A stretch of 64,000 nucleotides of DNA from DUPQ01 sp041678685 (GTDB lineage: Bacteria; Bacillota; Clostridia; DUPQ01). The stretch covers positions 1 to 64,000 of the forward strand of contig JBAYNV010000002.1 in assembly GCA_041678685.1 (NCBI GenBank). The letters run 5' to 3'. Of this stretch, positions 8,187-17,527 are shown piece by piece. The translations under genes and the position numbers were made by a program. Numbering within the stretch: the first letter of the stretch is position 1; each line of letters starts with the position of its first letter. Below the pieces are notes generated by a model. The model had not been told where the DNA came from, did not search any database, and saw nothing but the letters and a program-made list of their open reading frames with translations.

Positions 8187-8758
8187 TTTCCGGTATAAAG
8201 AAAGGTTTGAATCTTATACCTCCGAAAAATGACGATGTCCGTCCTACCTATGACCGTGCGAAGGAAGGACTGTTCAATATCCTTGCATCCAGGTATCCTG
8301 TTGAGGGAGGTCATATACTCGATCTGTTTTCGGGAACGGGAAGCATAGGTCTTGAATGCATATCACGGGGTGCAGATCGGGTCGTCTTTGTTGATAAACA
8401 GACTACATTGACAAAAACCAATATAGATAAATGCGGATTTACGCAATCATGTGATACGATACAGATGGATTGCATAAAAGCATTGGCATTCCTGAAAGCA
8501 TCAGGATCCAGGTTTACTCATGTTTTTTTAGATCCTCCATATAATAAAGGCTTATATGAAAGAGTTATTGAAAATGAATGCTTGTGTGATATAATTGATG
8601 AAAACAGTGTTGTAATAGCAGAGTTGTCAGATAAAGAGAAAGTATTGGAATCATGTAAGGATCTGATACTTATGGATAAAAGGAAATACGGAATAAGCGT
8701 TTTTGCAATATACAGGAAGAGGAACAATGAATATTTGGATTTGCCCGGGCAGTTTTGA
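8174..8758 (+). CDS. rsmD: 16S rRNA (guanine(966)-N2)-methyltransferase RsmD
   Basis: Transfers a methyl group from S-adenosylmethionine to N2 of G966 in the 30S subunit. The MPRIISG start matches the family N-terminus. SAM motif I is LDLFSGTGSIGLE near 49-61, and the catalytic DPPY motif is at 120-123. The 194-aa length is normal. Its end overlaps coaD by 32 nt, and the rsmD-coaD order is standard in Bacillota. Confidence 0.93.
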   Translation: MPRIISGIKKGLNLIPPKNDDVRPTYDRAKEGLFNILASRYPVEGGHILDLFSGTGSIGLECISRGADRVVFVDKQTTLTKTNIDKCGFTQSCDTIQMDCIKALAFLKASGSRFTHVFLDPPYNKGLYERVIENECLCDIIDENSVVIAELSDKEKVLESCKDLILMDKRKYGISVFAIYRKRNNEYLDLPGQF

Positions 8759-9206
8759 TCCGGTGACAAAAGGACATATAGATATAATAACCAGAGCAAG
8801 TAAAATGTGCGACAAGCTGATTGTTGCTGTAGGTGCGAACCTGAGAAAAAGCAATGTTTTCACTATAGAAGAAAGACTTGGGTTCTTAAGAAAGTCCCTG
8901 ACAGGAATGAAGAATGTTGAAGTAGATAGTTTTACAGGCCTGCTGATAGATTATGTACGCAGCAAGAAAGCTATCTGCATAGTAAAAGGTCTTCGCGCGG
9001 TATCTGATTTTGAGTATGAAATGCAGATGGCATTTCTTAATAAGAGAATGGATGAAAATATTGAAACTGTATTTCTGATGACCAATATAAACTATTCATT
9101 CTTAAGCGCATCGGCTGTACGTGAACTTGCATTACATGGCGGAAGTATTGAAGGTCTTGTACCTGAATGTATAATAGATGATGTGAAAAGTAAGTTTATT
9201 ATTTGA
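8727..9206 (+). CDS. coaD: Phosphopantetheine adenylyltransferase CoaD
   Basis: Catalyses the penultimate step of coenzyme A synthesis, joining 4'-phosphopantetheine with ATP to give dephospho-CoA. The nucleotidyltransferase motif GSFDPVTKGH lies near 8-17, and a SFLSASAVRE motif near 126-135 corresponds to the family's ISSSxVR. The ATG at 8727, behind AGGAAGAGG, gives a 159-aa protein of family length; an upstream in-frame start would add eight residues the family lacks. It overlaps the end of rsmD. Confidence 0.95.
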   Translation: MNIWICPGSFDPVTKGHIDIITRASKMCDKLIVAVGANLRKSNVFTIEERLGFLRKSLTGMKNVEVDSFTGLLIDYVRSKKAICIVKGLRAVSDFEYEMQMAFLNKRMDENIETVFLMTNINYSFLSASAVRELALHGGSIEGLVPECIIDDVKSKFII

Positions 9207-9223
9207 TTTTGTGAGGTGGAAAT

Positions 9224-9631
9224 ATGGATAATAATATGAATGAATATGACATAATCGAACAGATGGAGGATCTCATTACAAACGGTAAACAAACAGTGTT
9301 TTCCGATAAGGTCTCAATAAGCAAAGATGAGATGCTCGATTTGATTTTTTATCTTAAGAATGCGATAAAGCAGCGTGATCAGGACGAGGAAGCTAAGAAT
9401 AATGAGCTTCTTAAAATGATACATGACGCAAAGGAAAATCAATCCGTACCTCAACCTCAACCTCAGACTCAGACTGTTATTGAGATCCCTGTCATCGCTG
9501 AAGCAAATAAAGAAGCAAATGAGATCAAACGTGCCGCTCTGCGCTATGCGGATGAATTACTGGCAAATGTGCAGGAAAGCATTGAAAAGACGTTAAGTAT
9601 AATTCAAGATAACCGCAATGAACTTAAATAG
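9224..9631 (+). CDS. Coiled-coil protein conserved downstream of coaD
   Basis: A 135-residue soluble protein. Helical acidic segments (1-85) precede a short PQPQPQTQ linker near 88-95, then a second helix (about 103-133). It resembles short coiled-coil proteins, often labelled ATPase or V-type ATPase subunit H-like, that follow coaD in many Clostridia; no nucleotide-binding motif is present, so that label is not supported here. A GAGGTGG site precedes the ATG. The gene ends 22 nt before a strong terminator, closing the rsmD-coaD transcript. Confidence 0.6.
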   Translation: MDNNMNEYDIIEQMEDLITNGKQTVFSDKVSISKDEMLDLIFYLKNAIKQRDQDEEAKNNELLKMIHDAKENQSVPQPQPQTQTVIEIPVIAEANKEANEIKRAALRYADELLANVQESIEKTLSIIQDNRNELK

Positions 9632-9653
9632 AAGATATTGATGATCATGAAAC

Positions 9654-9681
9654 CCGATGCTCATGTGGCATCGGTTTTTTT
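9654..9681 (+). terminator. Rho-independent terminator after the coaD operon
   Basis: CCGATGC (9654-9660) pairs perfectly with GCATCGG (9668-9674) around a 7-nt loop and is followed by seven T residues. Confidence 0.9.
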
Positions 9682-9707
9682 ATCTTATTCTTTTTTGAAG
9701 GATCAGA

Positions 9708-9716
9708 TGATATAAT
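9708..9716 (+). promoter_or_regulatory. Extended -10 promoter of the miaB-mutSL operon
   Basis: TGATATAAT is an exact extended -10 element 27 nt before the miaB ATG. The -35 region at the matching distance (TTCTTT) is poor, as expected for an extended -10 promoter. It follows the terminator directly, so transcription restarts here. Confidence 0.65.
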
Positions 9717-9743
9717 ATATTAAATCACGACATAAGAGGTTTT

Positions 9744-11120
9744 ATGGAAGAGGCTCTTGACGAACAGAAACAGTATATAGAACGTATCAGAGAAATGATC
9801 GCCGGGAAACAGATGGGTTACTTTATCCAGACTTTAGGATGCCAGATGAATGAAAGCGACAGTGAGCATATAGCAGGTATGCTCAGGGATATGGGGTACA
9901 TAAAAACGGAGTCTGTTGAAGAGGCTTCGATCATAGTATTCAATACATGCTGCGTCAGAGAGAATGCAGAATTCAAGCTGTTAGGTCATATCGGAGAGAT
10001 AAAGAGGCTCAAGGAAATAAACAGCGGATTGATAACCGTGATATGTGGATGTATGATGCAGCAAGAACATATAACAAACAAGATAAAGAAAAGCTATAAA
10101 TTCATAGACATCATTTTCGGAACATATAACAGGCACGAACTTCCAAAGCTCATATATAGGAAGATGACATTAAAGAAGAGGATATTCGATATATGGGAGG
10201 AGCAGAAAGAATACGTTGAAGGTACACCTGTCGAAAGGACCAGTGATATCACAGCATATGTCCCTATAGTGTATGGGTGCAACAATTTCTGTTCATACTG
10301 CATCGTCCCATATGTCAGAGGAAGGGAAATATCGCGTAAGCCGCAGAATATAAGAGAGGAAGTTGAGACACTTGCAAATGATGGTATAAGAGAGATAACG
10401 CTTCTTGGACAGAATGTTAATTCGTATGAAAGCGATATGGATTTCCCGCAGCTTCTTTACTATCTATCCGACATTTCAGGTATAGAAAGGATCAGATTCA
10501 TGACCAGCCACCCGAAGGATCTGTCAGATGATCTTATAGAAGCCGTTGCGAGCATACCGAAGTTATGTAAACATATCCATCTTCCGCTCCAGTCAGGAAG
10601 TTCAAAAGTACTTAAGGAAATGAACCGCCATTACACAAAGGAGAGCTATTTGGCCCTTATAGACCGTATAAGATCGAAAATACCTGATGTTACGCTGAGT
10701 ACTGACATTATAGTAGGATTTCCCGGAGAGACTGAAGAAGACTTTGCTGAAACACTTGATGTGATCAATAAGGTCGCATATGATTTTGCTTATACATTCA
10801 TATATTCGAAAAGAGTCGGAACGCCAGCTGAAAAAAGGGAAGACCAGATATCGGATGAAGTAAAAGATGAAAGGTTCGGAAGGCTTAAAAATATCATTGA
10901 TGCATATTCTCTTTCAAGTAATATAAAGGATGTTGGGCGTGTACTGAAGGTATTGGCTGAAGGTCCGAGCAAAACAAACGCAGACATAATGTCTGGAAGG
11001 ACAGAAAGCAATAAAATCGTTAATTTCAGCTGTGATCCCTCTTTCAAAGGATCTATGGTTGATGTTAAAATAATAAAAGGCCATACATGGCATCTGGAAG
11101 GAGAAAAATATGATATTTGA
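9744..11120 (+). CDS. miaB: tRNA-2-methylthio-N6-dimethylallyladenosine synthase MiaB
   Basis: A radical-SAM methylthiotransferase that adds the 2-methylthio group to i6A37 of tRNAs reading UNN codons. The N-terminal UPF0004 domain has cluster cysteines at C33 (TLGCQMN), in NTCCVREN and in VICGCMM. The radical-SAM CX3CX2C motif is C179, C183, C186 (CNNFCSYC). A TRAM RNA-binding domain occupies about 390-455. Length 458 is typical. It opens a run with overlapping ends (miaB, ylbF-like, mutS, mutL, miaA); miaA makes its i6A substrate four genes later. The last 11 nt overlap the next gene. Confidence 0.96.
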   Translation: MEEALDEQKQYIERIREMIAGKQMGYFIQTLGCQMNESDSEHIAGMLRDMGYIKTESVEEASIIVFNTCCVRENAEFKLLGHIGEIKRLKEINSGLITVICGCMMQQEHITNKIKKSYKFIDIIFGTYNRHELPKLIYRKMTLKKRIFDIWEEQKEYVEGTPVERTSDITAYVPIVYGCNNFCSYCIVPYVRGREISRKPQNIREEVETLANDGIREITLLGQNVNSYESDMDFPQLLYYLSDISGIERIRFMTSHPKDLSDDLIEAVASIPKLCKHIHLPLQSGSSKVLKEMNRHYTKESYLALIDRIRSKIPDVTLSTDIIVGFPGETEEDFAETLDVINKVAYDFAYTFIYSKRVGTPAEKREDQISDEVKDERFGRLKNIIDAYSLSSNIKDVGRVLKVLAEGPSKTNADIMSGRTESNKIVNFSCDPSFKGSMVDVKIIKGHTWHLEGEKYDI

Positions 11121-11493
11121 TAAAGTAGACGAACTGTGTGAATTGGTTGCAGATACAAAGCAATACAACGACTATCTCGAAGCAAATGTGAATCTTGAAA
11201 CAGACGGGAAGGGTATCGATCTGATCAATGCGTTCAGCGAACTTCAGGAGGAATACATCAAAACATACCAGGAAAGCGACCAAAGCGCTATGAAGAGTAT
11301 GGAGAATGTGCTCGAAGCCAGGCATAAAGAGCTAATGGAATACCCTGCTACCGGTGCCTATATCAGAGCAAAACAGGCTCTTGATGAATTATTGAACAGC
11401 ATAAATGACCGAATAATGCATAACCTTGAACTGGATTGCAATCATGATGATTGTGATTGCTGTTCGGATGAGTCCTGCAAAGACTGCCACTAA
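11110..11493 (+). CDS. YlbF/YmcA (RicF/RicA)-family protein with cysteine-rich tail
   Basis: A 127-residue helical protein of the YlbF/YmcA family. In Bacillus subtilis RicA (YmcA), RicF (YlbF) and RicT form a complex that carries [4Fe-4S] clusters and promotes mRNA maturation by RNase Y; ymcA there lies just downstream of miaB and upstream of mutSL, as here. The helical core is residues 1-105. The last 18 residues hold six cysteines (110, 115, 117, 118, 123, 126) and two histidines, a plausible metal or iron-sulfur site. It overlaps miaB by 11 nt and mutS by 1 nt. Whether it corresponds to RicA or RicF is undecided, so no symbol is given. Confidence 0.8.
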   Translation: MIFDKVDELCELVADTKQYNDYLEANVNLETDGKGIDLINAFSELQEEYIKTYQESDQSAMKSMENVLEARHKELMEYPATGAYIRAKQALDELLNSINDRIMHNLELDCNHDDCDCCSDESCKDCH

Positions 11494-14063
11494 TGGATAA
11501 TTTCACCCCCATGATGAAACAGTATCTTAAGATGAAGGAACAGTATAAAGACTGCATCCTTATGTTTCGTCTGGGGGATTTTTATGAAATGTTTTTTGAT
11601 GATGCGCTGACAGCGTCTCAGGAACTGGAAATAACGCTGACAGGAAGAAATTGCGGTCAGGACGACAGGGCTCCGATGTGCGGGGTCCCATACCATGCGA
11701 TAGAACCATATGTAGCAAAACTAATAAAAAAAGGATACAAAGTCGCTATATGCGATCAATTGGAAGATCCCGCGCTTGCTAAAGGGATAGTGAAGAGGGA
11801 TGTAACAAGGATAATAACACCGGGAACAGTTAATGAATATTCTCTCCTTGACGAAAAAGAGAATAACTATATCATGTCACTGTTCCAACGCGGAAATGTA
11901 TATGCATTAGCCGTATGTGATGTGTCAACCGGAGCATTTTACAGCTGCCAGATCATATTCGGCAATACGATCACGAAACTCATAAACGAAGTGGTTAAGT
12001 TTAAACCTAAGGAAATAATTGCTAATTTTGATGTGGAATTTATTAAACAGTATTTACGGACATACATATCCAATGTGGACAAGTCGGTATTTGATGTTCC
12101 TTTACCTGCAGATCTTAAGATATCAAGTAAAAATCAGATCAATGATTTTGATCTGTGGAGGAATGCCTCCTCGGCTTTGTATTCTTACCTGAAAGAAACA
12201 AGGAAAACAGATCTGAACCACATCACGTCCATTTCCGTATATGAAAGCGAACAGTATATGTCCTTGGATATTAACGCCAGACGGAGTCTTGAGCTGACAG
12301 AAAGCCTCAGGGATCAGAAACGATATGGATCTTTATTATGGGTTCTTGACAAGACATCTACTGGAATGGGATCAAGGCTTTTAAAGAAGTGGATAGAACA
12401 GCCGCTTACTGATATGGAAGACATCAATGCAAGGCTTGATGCTGTCGGCGAACTCAAGGATAAATATATAGTTCGTCAGGAACTTATGGAGCTTTTGAAA
12501 GGTGTTTATGATATAGAGCGTCTCGTATCCAAGACCGTTATGCAGAATGCAAACGGAAGAGATCTGCTGGCTTTAAAGAATTCTATTGGTAAATTACCCT
12601 TTATTAAAAAGATAACAGTTTTATTAGTATACGGATTAAACAGAGCTATAGATGATAATGTGATATGTTTCAATGAGTTATATGACCTTATAGATAATTC
12701 TATCAATGATGATTGCCCCATTATCATGAAAGACGGAGACATAATAAAACCAGGTTTTGATGCTGAAGTTGATGATCTTCGGAAAGCAGCCCATGGGGGC
12801 AAAAACTGGCTTATGGAGTTCGAGGAAAAGGAAAAGACAAGAACGGGAATTAAGAAACTGAAGGTATCATATAACAAAGTCTTCGGATATTATATCGAAG
12901 TCACTAACAGTTATCATGACCTTATACCCAGCGACTACATAAGAAAACAGACGCTTGTGAATAATGAAAGATATATCACGCCTGAACTTAAAAACATGGA
13001 AGAAACGATATTAGGTGCTCAAGAGAGGCTTGTCAGGCGGGAATATGAAATATTCTGCAGTATAAGGAATACGGTGGCTTCGAAAGCTGAAGCGCTATTA
13101 AATACCGCATATCACATATCTTTATTAGATGTTATCATGAGCCTTGCTGAAGTTGCTGACAGATATAAATATGTGCGTCCGGATGTGCAGAAAGACGATT
13201 TGATCGATATAAAAGACGGAAGACATCCGGTTGTCGAAAGAATGCCCAACTGTCCGGAATTCATTCCAAATGACCTGTATATAAACAACAGCTCTGACAG
13301 GACCCTTATCATTACCGGGCCGAATATGGCAGGAAAGAGCACTTATATGAGGCAGGCGGCTCTTATAACCATTATGGCGCAGATAGGATCATATGTACCT
13401 GCAAAGAGCGCAAGGATAGGTATTGCGGATAAAGTCTTCACAAGGATCGGAGCTTCAGATGATCTGTCGGGAGGCAAGAGCACATTCATGCTTGAAATGA
13501 GTGAGCTTGCATACATACTTGAAAATGCGACAGGACGTTCTTTACTCATACTAGATGAAATAGGGAGAGGGACAAGCACATACGATGGCTTGTCGATCGC
13601 ATGGGCAGTGATAGAGTATCTTAACGAAAAAAGGTTCTGCAGAACACTGTTTTCCACTCACTACCATGAACTGACCGCTCTGGAAGATAAACTTGCAGGC
13701 GTTAAGAATTACTATATCACCGCAATAAAGAAGGAAAAAGACATAGTGTTTTTAAGAAAAGTCCAAAAGGGCGCTGCAAAGGAAAGCTATGGGATCGAAG
13801 TGGCAAGGCTTGCAGGGATACCTGAGGAAATGGTAGTGCGGGCAGGAGAATTCCTGGCTGAGCTGGATAAGAGCGAAACGAAGAAAAGGAAGATAAAGGA
13901 TACCGATTCATACATGGAAGGTCAAGTTGGAATAATGGAATTCAATGCCCACGAAAAAGTACATGACGATATCGTAGATATCCTTAACGCATGCGATATA
14001 CAGAAAATGACTCCATTGGAAGCATTGAATAAATTATACGAAATTAAGAGCAAAATCGGGTGA
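11493..14063 (+). CDS. mutS: DNA mismatch repair ATPase MutS
   Basis: Recognises mismatches and small loops and recruits MutL. The N-terminal mismatch-binding domain contains GDFYEMF (the Phe-X-Glu wedge) near 28-34. The ABC-type ATPase has Walker A GPNMAGKST from 609, a SGGKST segment, Walker B LLILDEIGRGTS and the STHYHEL switch. The 856-aa length is that of MutS1, not MutS2; no Smr domain is present. The ATG overlaps the TAA of the YlbF-like gene by 1 nt, and the stop overlaps the possible GTG of mutL. Confidence 0.97.
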   Translation: MDNFTPMMKQYLKMKEQYKDCILMFRLGDFYEMFFDDALTASQELEITLTGRNCGQDDRAPMCGVPYHAIEPYVAKLIKKGYKVAICDQLEDPALAKGIVKRDVTRIITPGTVNEYSLLDEKENNYIMSLFQRGNVYALAVCDVSTGAFYSCQIIFGNTITKLINEVVKFKPKEIIANFDVEFIKQYLRTYISNVDKSVFDVPLPADLKISSKNQINDFDLWRNASSALYSYLKETRKTDLNHITSISVYESEQYMSLDINARRSLELTESLRDQKRYGSLLWVLDKTSTGMGSRLLKKWIEQPLTDMEDINARLDAVGELKDKYIVRQELMELLKGVYDIERLVSKTVMQNANGRDLLALKNSIGKLPFIKKITVLLVYGLNRAIDDNVICFNELYDLIDNSINDDCPIIMKDGDIIKPGFDAEVDDLRKAAHGGKNWLMEFEEKEKTRTGIKKLKVSYNKVFGYYIEVTNSYHDLIPSDYIRKQTLVNNERYITPELKNMEETILGAQERLVRREYEIFCSIRNTVASKAEALLNTAYHISLLDVIMSLAEVADRYKYVRPDVQKDDLIDIKDGRHPVVERMPNCPEFIPNDLYINNSSDRTLIITGPNMAGKSTYMRQAALITIMAQIGSYVPAKSARIGIADKVFTRIGASDDLSGGKSTFMLEMSELAYILENATGRSLLILDEIGRGTSTYDGLSIAWAVIEYLNEKRFCRTLFSTHYHELTALEDKLAGVKNYYITAIKKEKDIVFLRKVQKGAAKESYGIEVARLAGIPEEMVVRAGEFLAELDKSETKKRKIKDTDSYMEGQVGIMEFNAHEKVHDDIVDILNACDIQKMTPLEALNKLYEIKSKIG

Positions 14064-15862
14064 ATGATCAAATGGATAACAGAATACTGATACTTGATGA
14101 ATTTACGGCGAATCAGATAGCTGCAGGCGAGGTCGTTGAAAGACCTTCGTCAGTTTTAAAGGAGCTGATGGAGAACTCCGTAGATGCGGGTGCGGGTAGA
14201 ATCGACATCACAATCAAAAGCGGAGGGATAGAATACATCAAAGTATCTGATAACGGATATGGTATTGACAAGGATGATATCGCTATGGCGTTTGAAAGGC
14301 ACGGTACAAGTAAAATAAAATGCATAACTGATCTTAACAGTATTTCAACAATGGGTTTCAGAGGCGAAGCCCTGCCAAGCATCGCATCAGTATCAAAGGT
14401 AACGGTCACAACAAAAACTGAAAAAGCAAAATATGCCGTTAAAGCGGTTTTTGAAGGCGGGGATCTCATAAGCAGCAACGAGGCTCCAAGAGCAACTGGA
14501 ACGACCGTTGAAGTACGTAATCTTTTCTACAATACTCCTGCAAGATACAAATTCTTAAAAGGTGACACTTCAGAAGCGAGATACTGTCTGGATATAGTGC
14601 TCCGTCTTGCACTGGCAAACAACAAAGTTGCGTTTTCCTTTGTATCCAACGGCCAGGAAATGCTTGATACAAAAGGTGACGGTGAGCTTATAAACACCAT
14701 CTACAGTATATACGGAAGGGATATAGCAAAGGAGCTTCTGCGTGTTGAGTATGTCAGTTCAGATATACAGGTAAAAGGTTATATCGGAAAACCTTTCGCA
14801 GCAAGAGGGAACAGACAGCATCAGAATCTCTTCATAAACGGAAGATATGTGAAATATCCGGAGTTGAATGTAGCAATTGAACGGGCTTATGAAACAATGA
14901 TCATGAAAGGTAAGTTCCCGTTTTATGTTCTGGATATAAAAGTAAAAAGCGAATTGCTTGATGTCAATATCCATCCTGCAAAAACGGAAATAAAGATATC
15001 AAACATAAACGAAGTTTTCAAGCAGCTCAACTACATAGTAAAAAACACACTTGATGAGAATCAGGATGTATTCGAACTGAGTGCTGTCAAACCCACATAT
15101 GTCCAGCCTTCAGAAGTGAAAGATGACAGGGTAAAGATACAGTTTGACGATAAATATGCTGCAAATGAGAAGACAGAAAGCTATAAACCCGATCAGATAA
15201 AAGATCAGAGTAAAGATGTAGTTGTAAATACATGTGTCGGATCGTATATAAAGCCCTCGGAAAGTACACCGATAAAAATAGATGAGATAAGGATCGATGA
15301 GCCATATAAGATAATAGGGCAGATATTCAATACCTACATATTCGTGGATAAATTTGAGTATGTATATATAATTGACCAGCATGCAGCACATGAAAAAATG
15401 AATTATGAAATGCTGAAAAAACAGTTTGACAGCAGCAGTATCATTTCGCAGCAGCTTATGGTACCGGAGCAGGTTGTCCTTACAAGGCTGGAATTCGACT
15501 ATATTGAGGAGAATAAAGAATTGATCAGGAATATAGGATTTGACTTCAGTGTGTTTTCAGCAAACTCGATAATAGTAAGAGAGATCCCTGTACCATTGAT
15601 CGACTGCAATATTACCGATGCATTCAAATCCATGATAGATGATATGATGTCGGATAAAAAAGACAGGATATATACAGCTTTATACAGTATAGCGTGTAAA
15701 GCATCAGTAAAAGCAAACAAAGAACTGGATAAAGAGCAGATGGAATATATATATAAAGGACTTATTGAACTTGATAATCCATTCACATGCCCTCACGGAA
15801 GACCTACAATGATTAAATTAACAAGATATGAATTTGACAAAATGTTCAAAAGAGTAGTGTAA
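14060..15862 (+). CDS. mutL: DNA mismatch repair endonuclease MutL
   Basis: Couples mismatch recognition to strand incision. The GHKL ATPase domain shows ELMENSVDAGA, DNGYGI and GFRGEALPSI in the first 110 residues. The C-terminal domain has DQHAAHEKMNYE, ACKASVKA and CPHGRPT, the metal-binding endonuclease pattern of MutL from bacteria without MutH. The GTG at 14060 overlaps the mutS stop; an in-frame ATG at 14072 with GGTGA 8 nt upstream gives MDNRILIL and fits the family N-terminus better, so the true start may be there. Confidence 0.96.
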   Translation: MNDQMDNRILILDEFTANQIAAGEVVERPSSVLKELMENSVDAGAGRIDITIKSGGIEYIKVSDNGYGIDKDDIAMAFERHGTSKIKCITDLNSISTMGFRGEALPSIASVSKVTVTTKTEKAKYAVKAVFEGGDLISSNEAPRATGTTVEVRNLFYNTPARYKFLKGDTSEARYCLDIVLRLALANNKVAFSFVSNGQEMLDTKGDGELINTIYSIYGRDIAKELLRVEYVSSDIQVKGYIGKPFAARGNRQHQNLFINGRYVKYPELNVAIERAYETMIMKGKFPFYVLDIKVKSELLDVNIHPAKTEIKISNINEVFKQLNYIVKNTLDENQDVFELSAVKPTYVQPSEVKDDRVKIQFDDKYAANEKTESYKPDQIKDQSKDVVVNTCVGSYIKPSESTPIKIDEIRIDEPYKIIGQIFNTYIFVDKFEYVYIIDQHAAHEKMNYEMLKKQFDSSSIISQQLMVPEQVVLTRLEFDYIEENKELIRNIGFDFSVFSANSIIVREIPVPLIDCNITDAFKSMIDDMMSDKKDRIYTALYSIACKASVKANKELDKEQMEYIYKGLIELDNPFTCPHGRPTMIKLTRYEFDKMFKRVV

Positions 15863-16779
15863 TGAAAAAAGTATTGGTCATCGCAGGACCTACAGCTTCA
15901 GGAAAATCAGATATGGCACTGGAAGTGTGCAAAAGATGCAACGGGGAAATAGTTTCCGCTGATTCTATGCAGGTATACAGAGGAATGGATATAGGAACTG
16001 CAAAACCAAAGAAAGATGATATGATGAGCGTATCACATCATATGATAGATATATGCGATCCATCTGAGGATTATTCTGTTGCACAATACTGTATATCCGC
16101 AAAAATGGCTATAAACGATATTTTATACAGAGAAAAACTTCCTGTTGTGACGGGAGGTACCGGTCTGTATATCGATTCACTGGTTCTTGGGATCACATAC
16201 CGCAAAGAGCAGGAAGATAAAAGAGGCATGTATGAGGAATATCTTGAAATAAACGGGAAAGAAGCCTTATATGGGTTACTGAAAAAGAGAGATGAAGCTG
16301 CAGCTGCATCCACACATATGAACAACACTAAAAGAGTGATACGTTATCTGGAGATACTTGAAAAGTATGATGGTCCTCTATCTGAATACAAAAAAGAAGC
16401 GTTGTCAAAAGAACCGGGATACGATTACAGGATAATAATTCTGGATCCGGACAGGGAATACCTTTATGACCGGGTAAACACAAGAGTGGATATGATGCTT
16501 CATGAAGGGCTTGTTGATGAAGTAAAAGAGCTTTTACATGATAAAGACATAAGGGATTCGAATGCAATGCAGGCGATCGGTTACAAGGAAGTGATCGGAT
16601 ATCTAAACGGGAATATGACATATGATGAGATGGAAGAGCTTATAAAAAAGAATACACGTAATTATGCAAAGCGACAGGTGACATGGTTCAGACGGTATAA
16701 GAACGCTACATGCATAAAAATAACGGATAAGACAGAGAAATCAATTATCCTTGACGCTGTCATGAATGCAATTATCTAG
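15862..16779 (+). CDS. miaA: tRNA dimethylallyltransferase MiaA
   Basis: Transfers a dimethylallyl group to N6 of A37 in tRNAs reading UNN codons, making the substrate for MiaB. The P-loop GPTASGKS is at 9-16, followed by VSADSMQVYRGMDIGTAK and VTGGTGLYIDSL, all family signatures. The 305-aa length is normal. The ATG overlaps the mutL stop by 1 nt. It is the last gene of the operon and its end overlaps the convergent lexA by 4 nt, so no separate terminator space exists. Confidence 0.96.
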   Translation: MKKVLVIAGPTASGKSDMALEVCKRCNGEIVSADSMQVYRGMDIGTAKPKKDDMMSVSHHMIDICDPSEDYSVAQYCISAKMAINDILYREKLPVVTGGTGLYIDSLVLGITYRKEQEDKRGMYEEYLEINGKEALYGLLKKRDEAAAASTHMNNTKRVIRYLEILEKYDGPLSEYKKEALSKEPGYDYRIIILDPDREYLYDRVNTRVDMMLHEGLVDEVKELLHDKDIRDSNAMQAIGYKEVIGYLNGNMTYDEMEELIKKNTRNYAKRQVTWFRRYKNATCIKITDKTEKSIILDAVMNAII

Positions 16780-17381
16780 TTGAGAAATCTGAATACCCCG
16801 AAAACTTTCCCCAGTATCTTGATATCCTTATAAATATATATGGGATCATATGACGGATTCTGAGGCTGCAGGCGTATGCGGTCTTTTTCCCTGTAAAATG
16901 TTTTTACCGTCGTTTCATTATCTATCAGAGCAACTACGATGTCTCCATCGTATGCAACTTCCTGTTTCTTTACAAGTATCATGTCACCGTTATAAATACC
17001 TGCATCGATCATGCTGTCTCCCTTTATTTTAAGCATGAATGTGATCCCGCTCTTCAAGTATGATTCAGGAACAGGGAAGTGTTCCACTATATTTTCCACT
17101 GCCAGTATCGGAGTCCCTGCAGCGACATTTCCTATTACAGGTACTTCAACGACAGGTACTGCTTCCTGCTTTAAAAGAGTGAGTGACCGGGATATCGAAT
17201 CGTTCTTGTCTATATATCCGAGGCTGCGCAGTTTCTTTATATATGAATGTGCCGTAGATGTGGAAGGGATGTTAAGATCCTTGCATATATCCCTCACAGA
17301 AGGAGCGTACCCTTTTTCCCTTATGAAATCCCTGATGTATTCGTAAGTCTGTTCTTCTCTGATGGATAAATAGTCTTTCAT
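16776..17381 (-). CDS. lexA: LexA SOS repressor
   Basis: Represses the SOS regulon and cleaves itself when RecA is activated. The winged-helix DNA-binding domain spans about 1-65 (APSVRDICKDLNIPSTSTAHSYI is the recognition region). The scissile Ala-Gly lies in NVAAGTP near residue 89-90. The catalytic dyad is the Ser in GDSMID and the Lys in NETTVKTF. Length is 201 aa. A GGGAGGCG site precedes the ATG. The promoter carries a LexA-box-like palindrome over its -35 element, consistent with autoregulation. It faces miaA tail to tail with a 4-nt overlap. Confidence 0.97.
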   Translation of the reverse strand: MKDYLSIREEQTYEYIRDFIREKGYAPSVRDICKDLNIPSTSTAHSYIKKLRSLGYIDKNDSISRSLTLLKQEAVPVVEVPVIGNVAAGTPILAVENIVEHFPVPESYLKSGITFMLKIKGDSMIDAGIYNGDMILVKKQEVAYDGDIVVALIDNETTVKTFYREKDRIRLQPQNPSYDPIYIYKDIKILGKVFGVFRFLN

Positions 17382-17413
17382 ATAAATCGCCTCCCTACAT
17401 TATTAATATACAA

Positions 17414-17442
17414 ATTATAACATAAGCAAAAGTTCGTGTAAA
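17414..17442 (-). promoter_or_regulatory. lexA promoter
   Basis: On the minus strand TTTACA (complement of 17437-17442) and TATAAT (complement of 17414-17419) are exactly 17 nt apart. This is a near-consensus vegetative promoter reading into lexA. Confidence 0.75.
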
Positions 17443-17451
17443 CAAATGTTT
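17440..17451. promoter_or_regulatory. LexA operator candidate
   Basis: AAACAAATGTTT is an imperfect palindrome that matches the Gram-positive LexA core GAAC-RNRY-GTTC at 10 of 12 positions; only the outer G and C differ. It overlaps the lexA -35 hexamer, the expected place for autorepression. Confidence 0.6.
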
Positions 17452-17471
17452 TTATCCGCGAAACGCATTAC

Positions 17472-17500
17472 TTGTAATTCCTATATGCCGATGGTATAAT
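17472..17500 (+). promoter_or_regulatory. ackA promoter
   Basis: TTGTAA (17472-17477), a 17-nt spacer and TATAAT (17495-17500), with TGG before the -10 making it extended. It lies 27 nt upstream of the ackA ATG. Confidence 0.75.
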
Positions 17501-17527
17501 TTTTGTAAAATCGAAAGGATCTGATTT

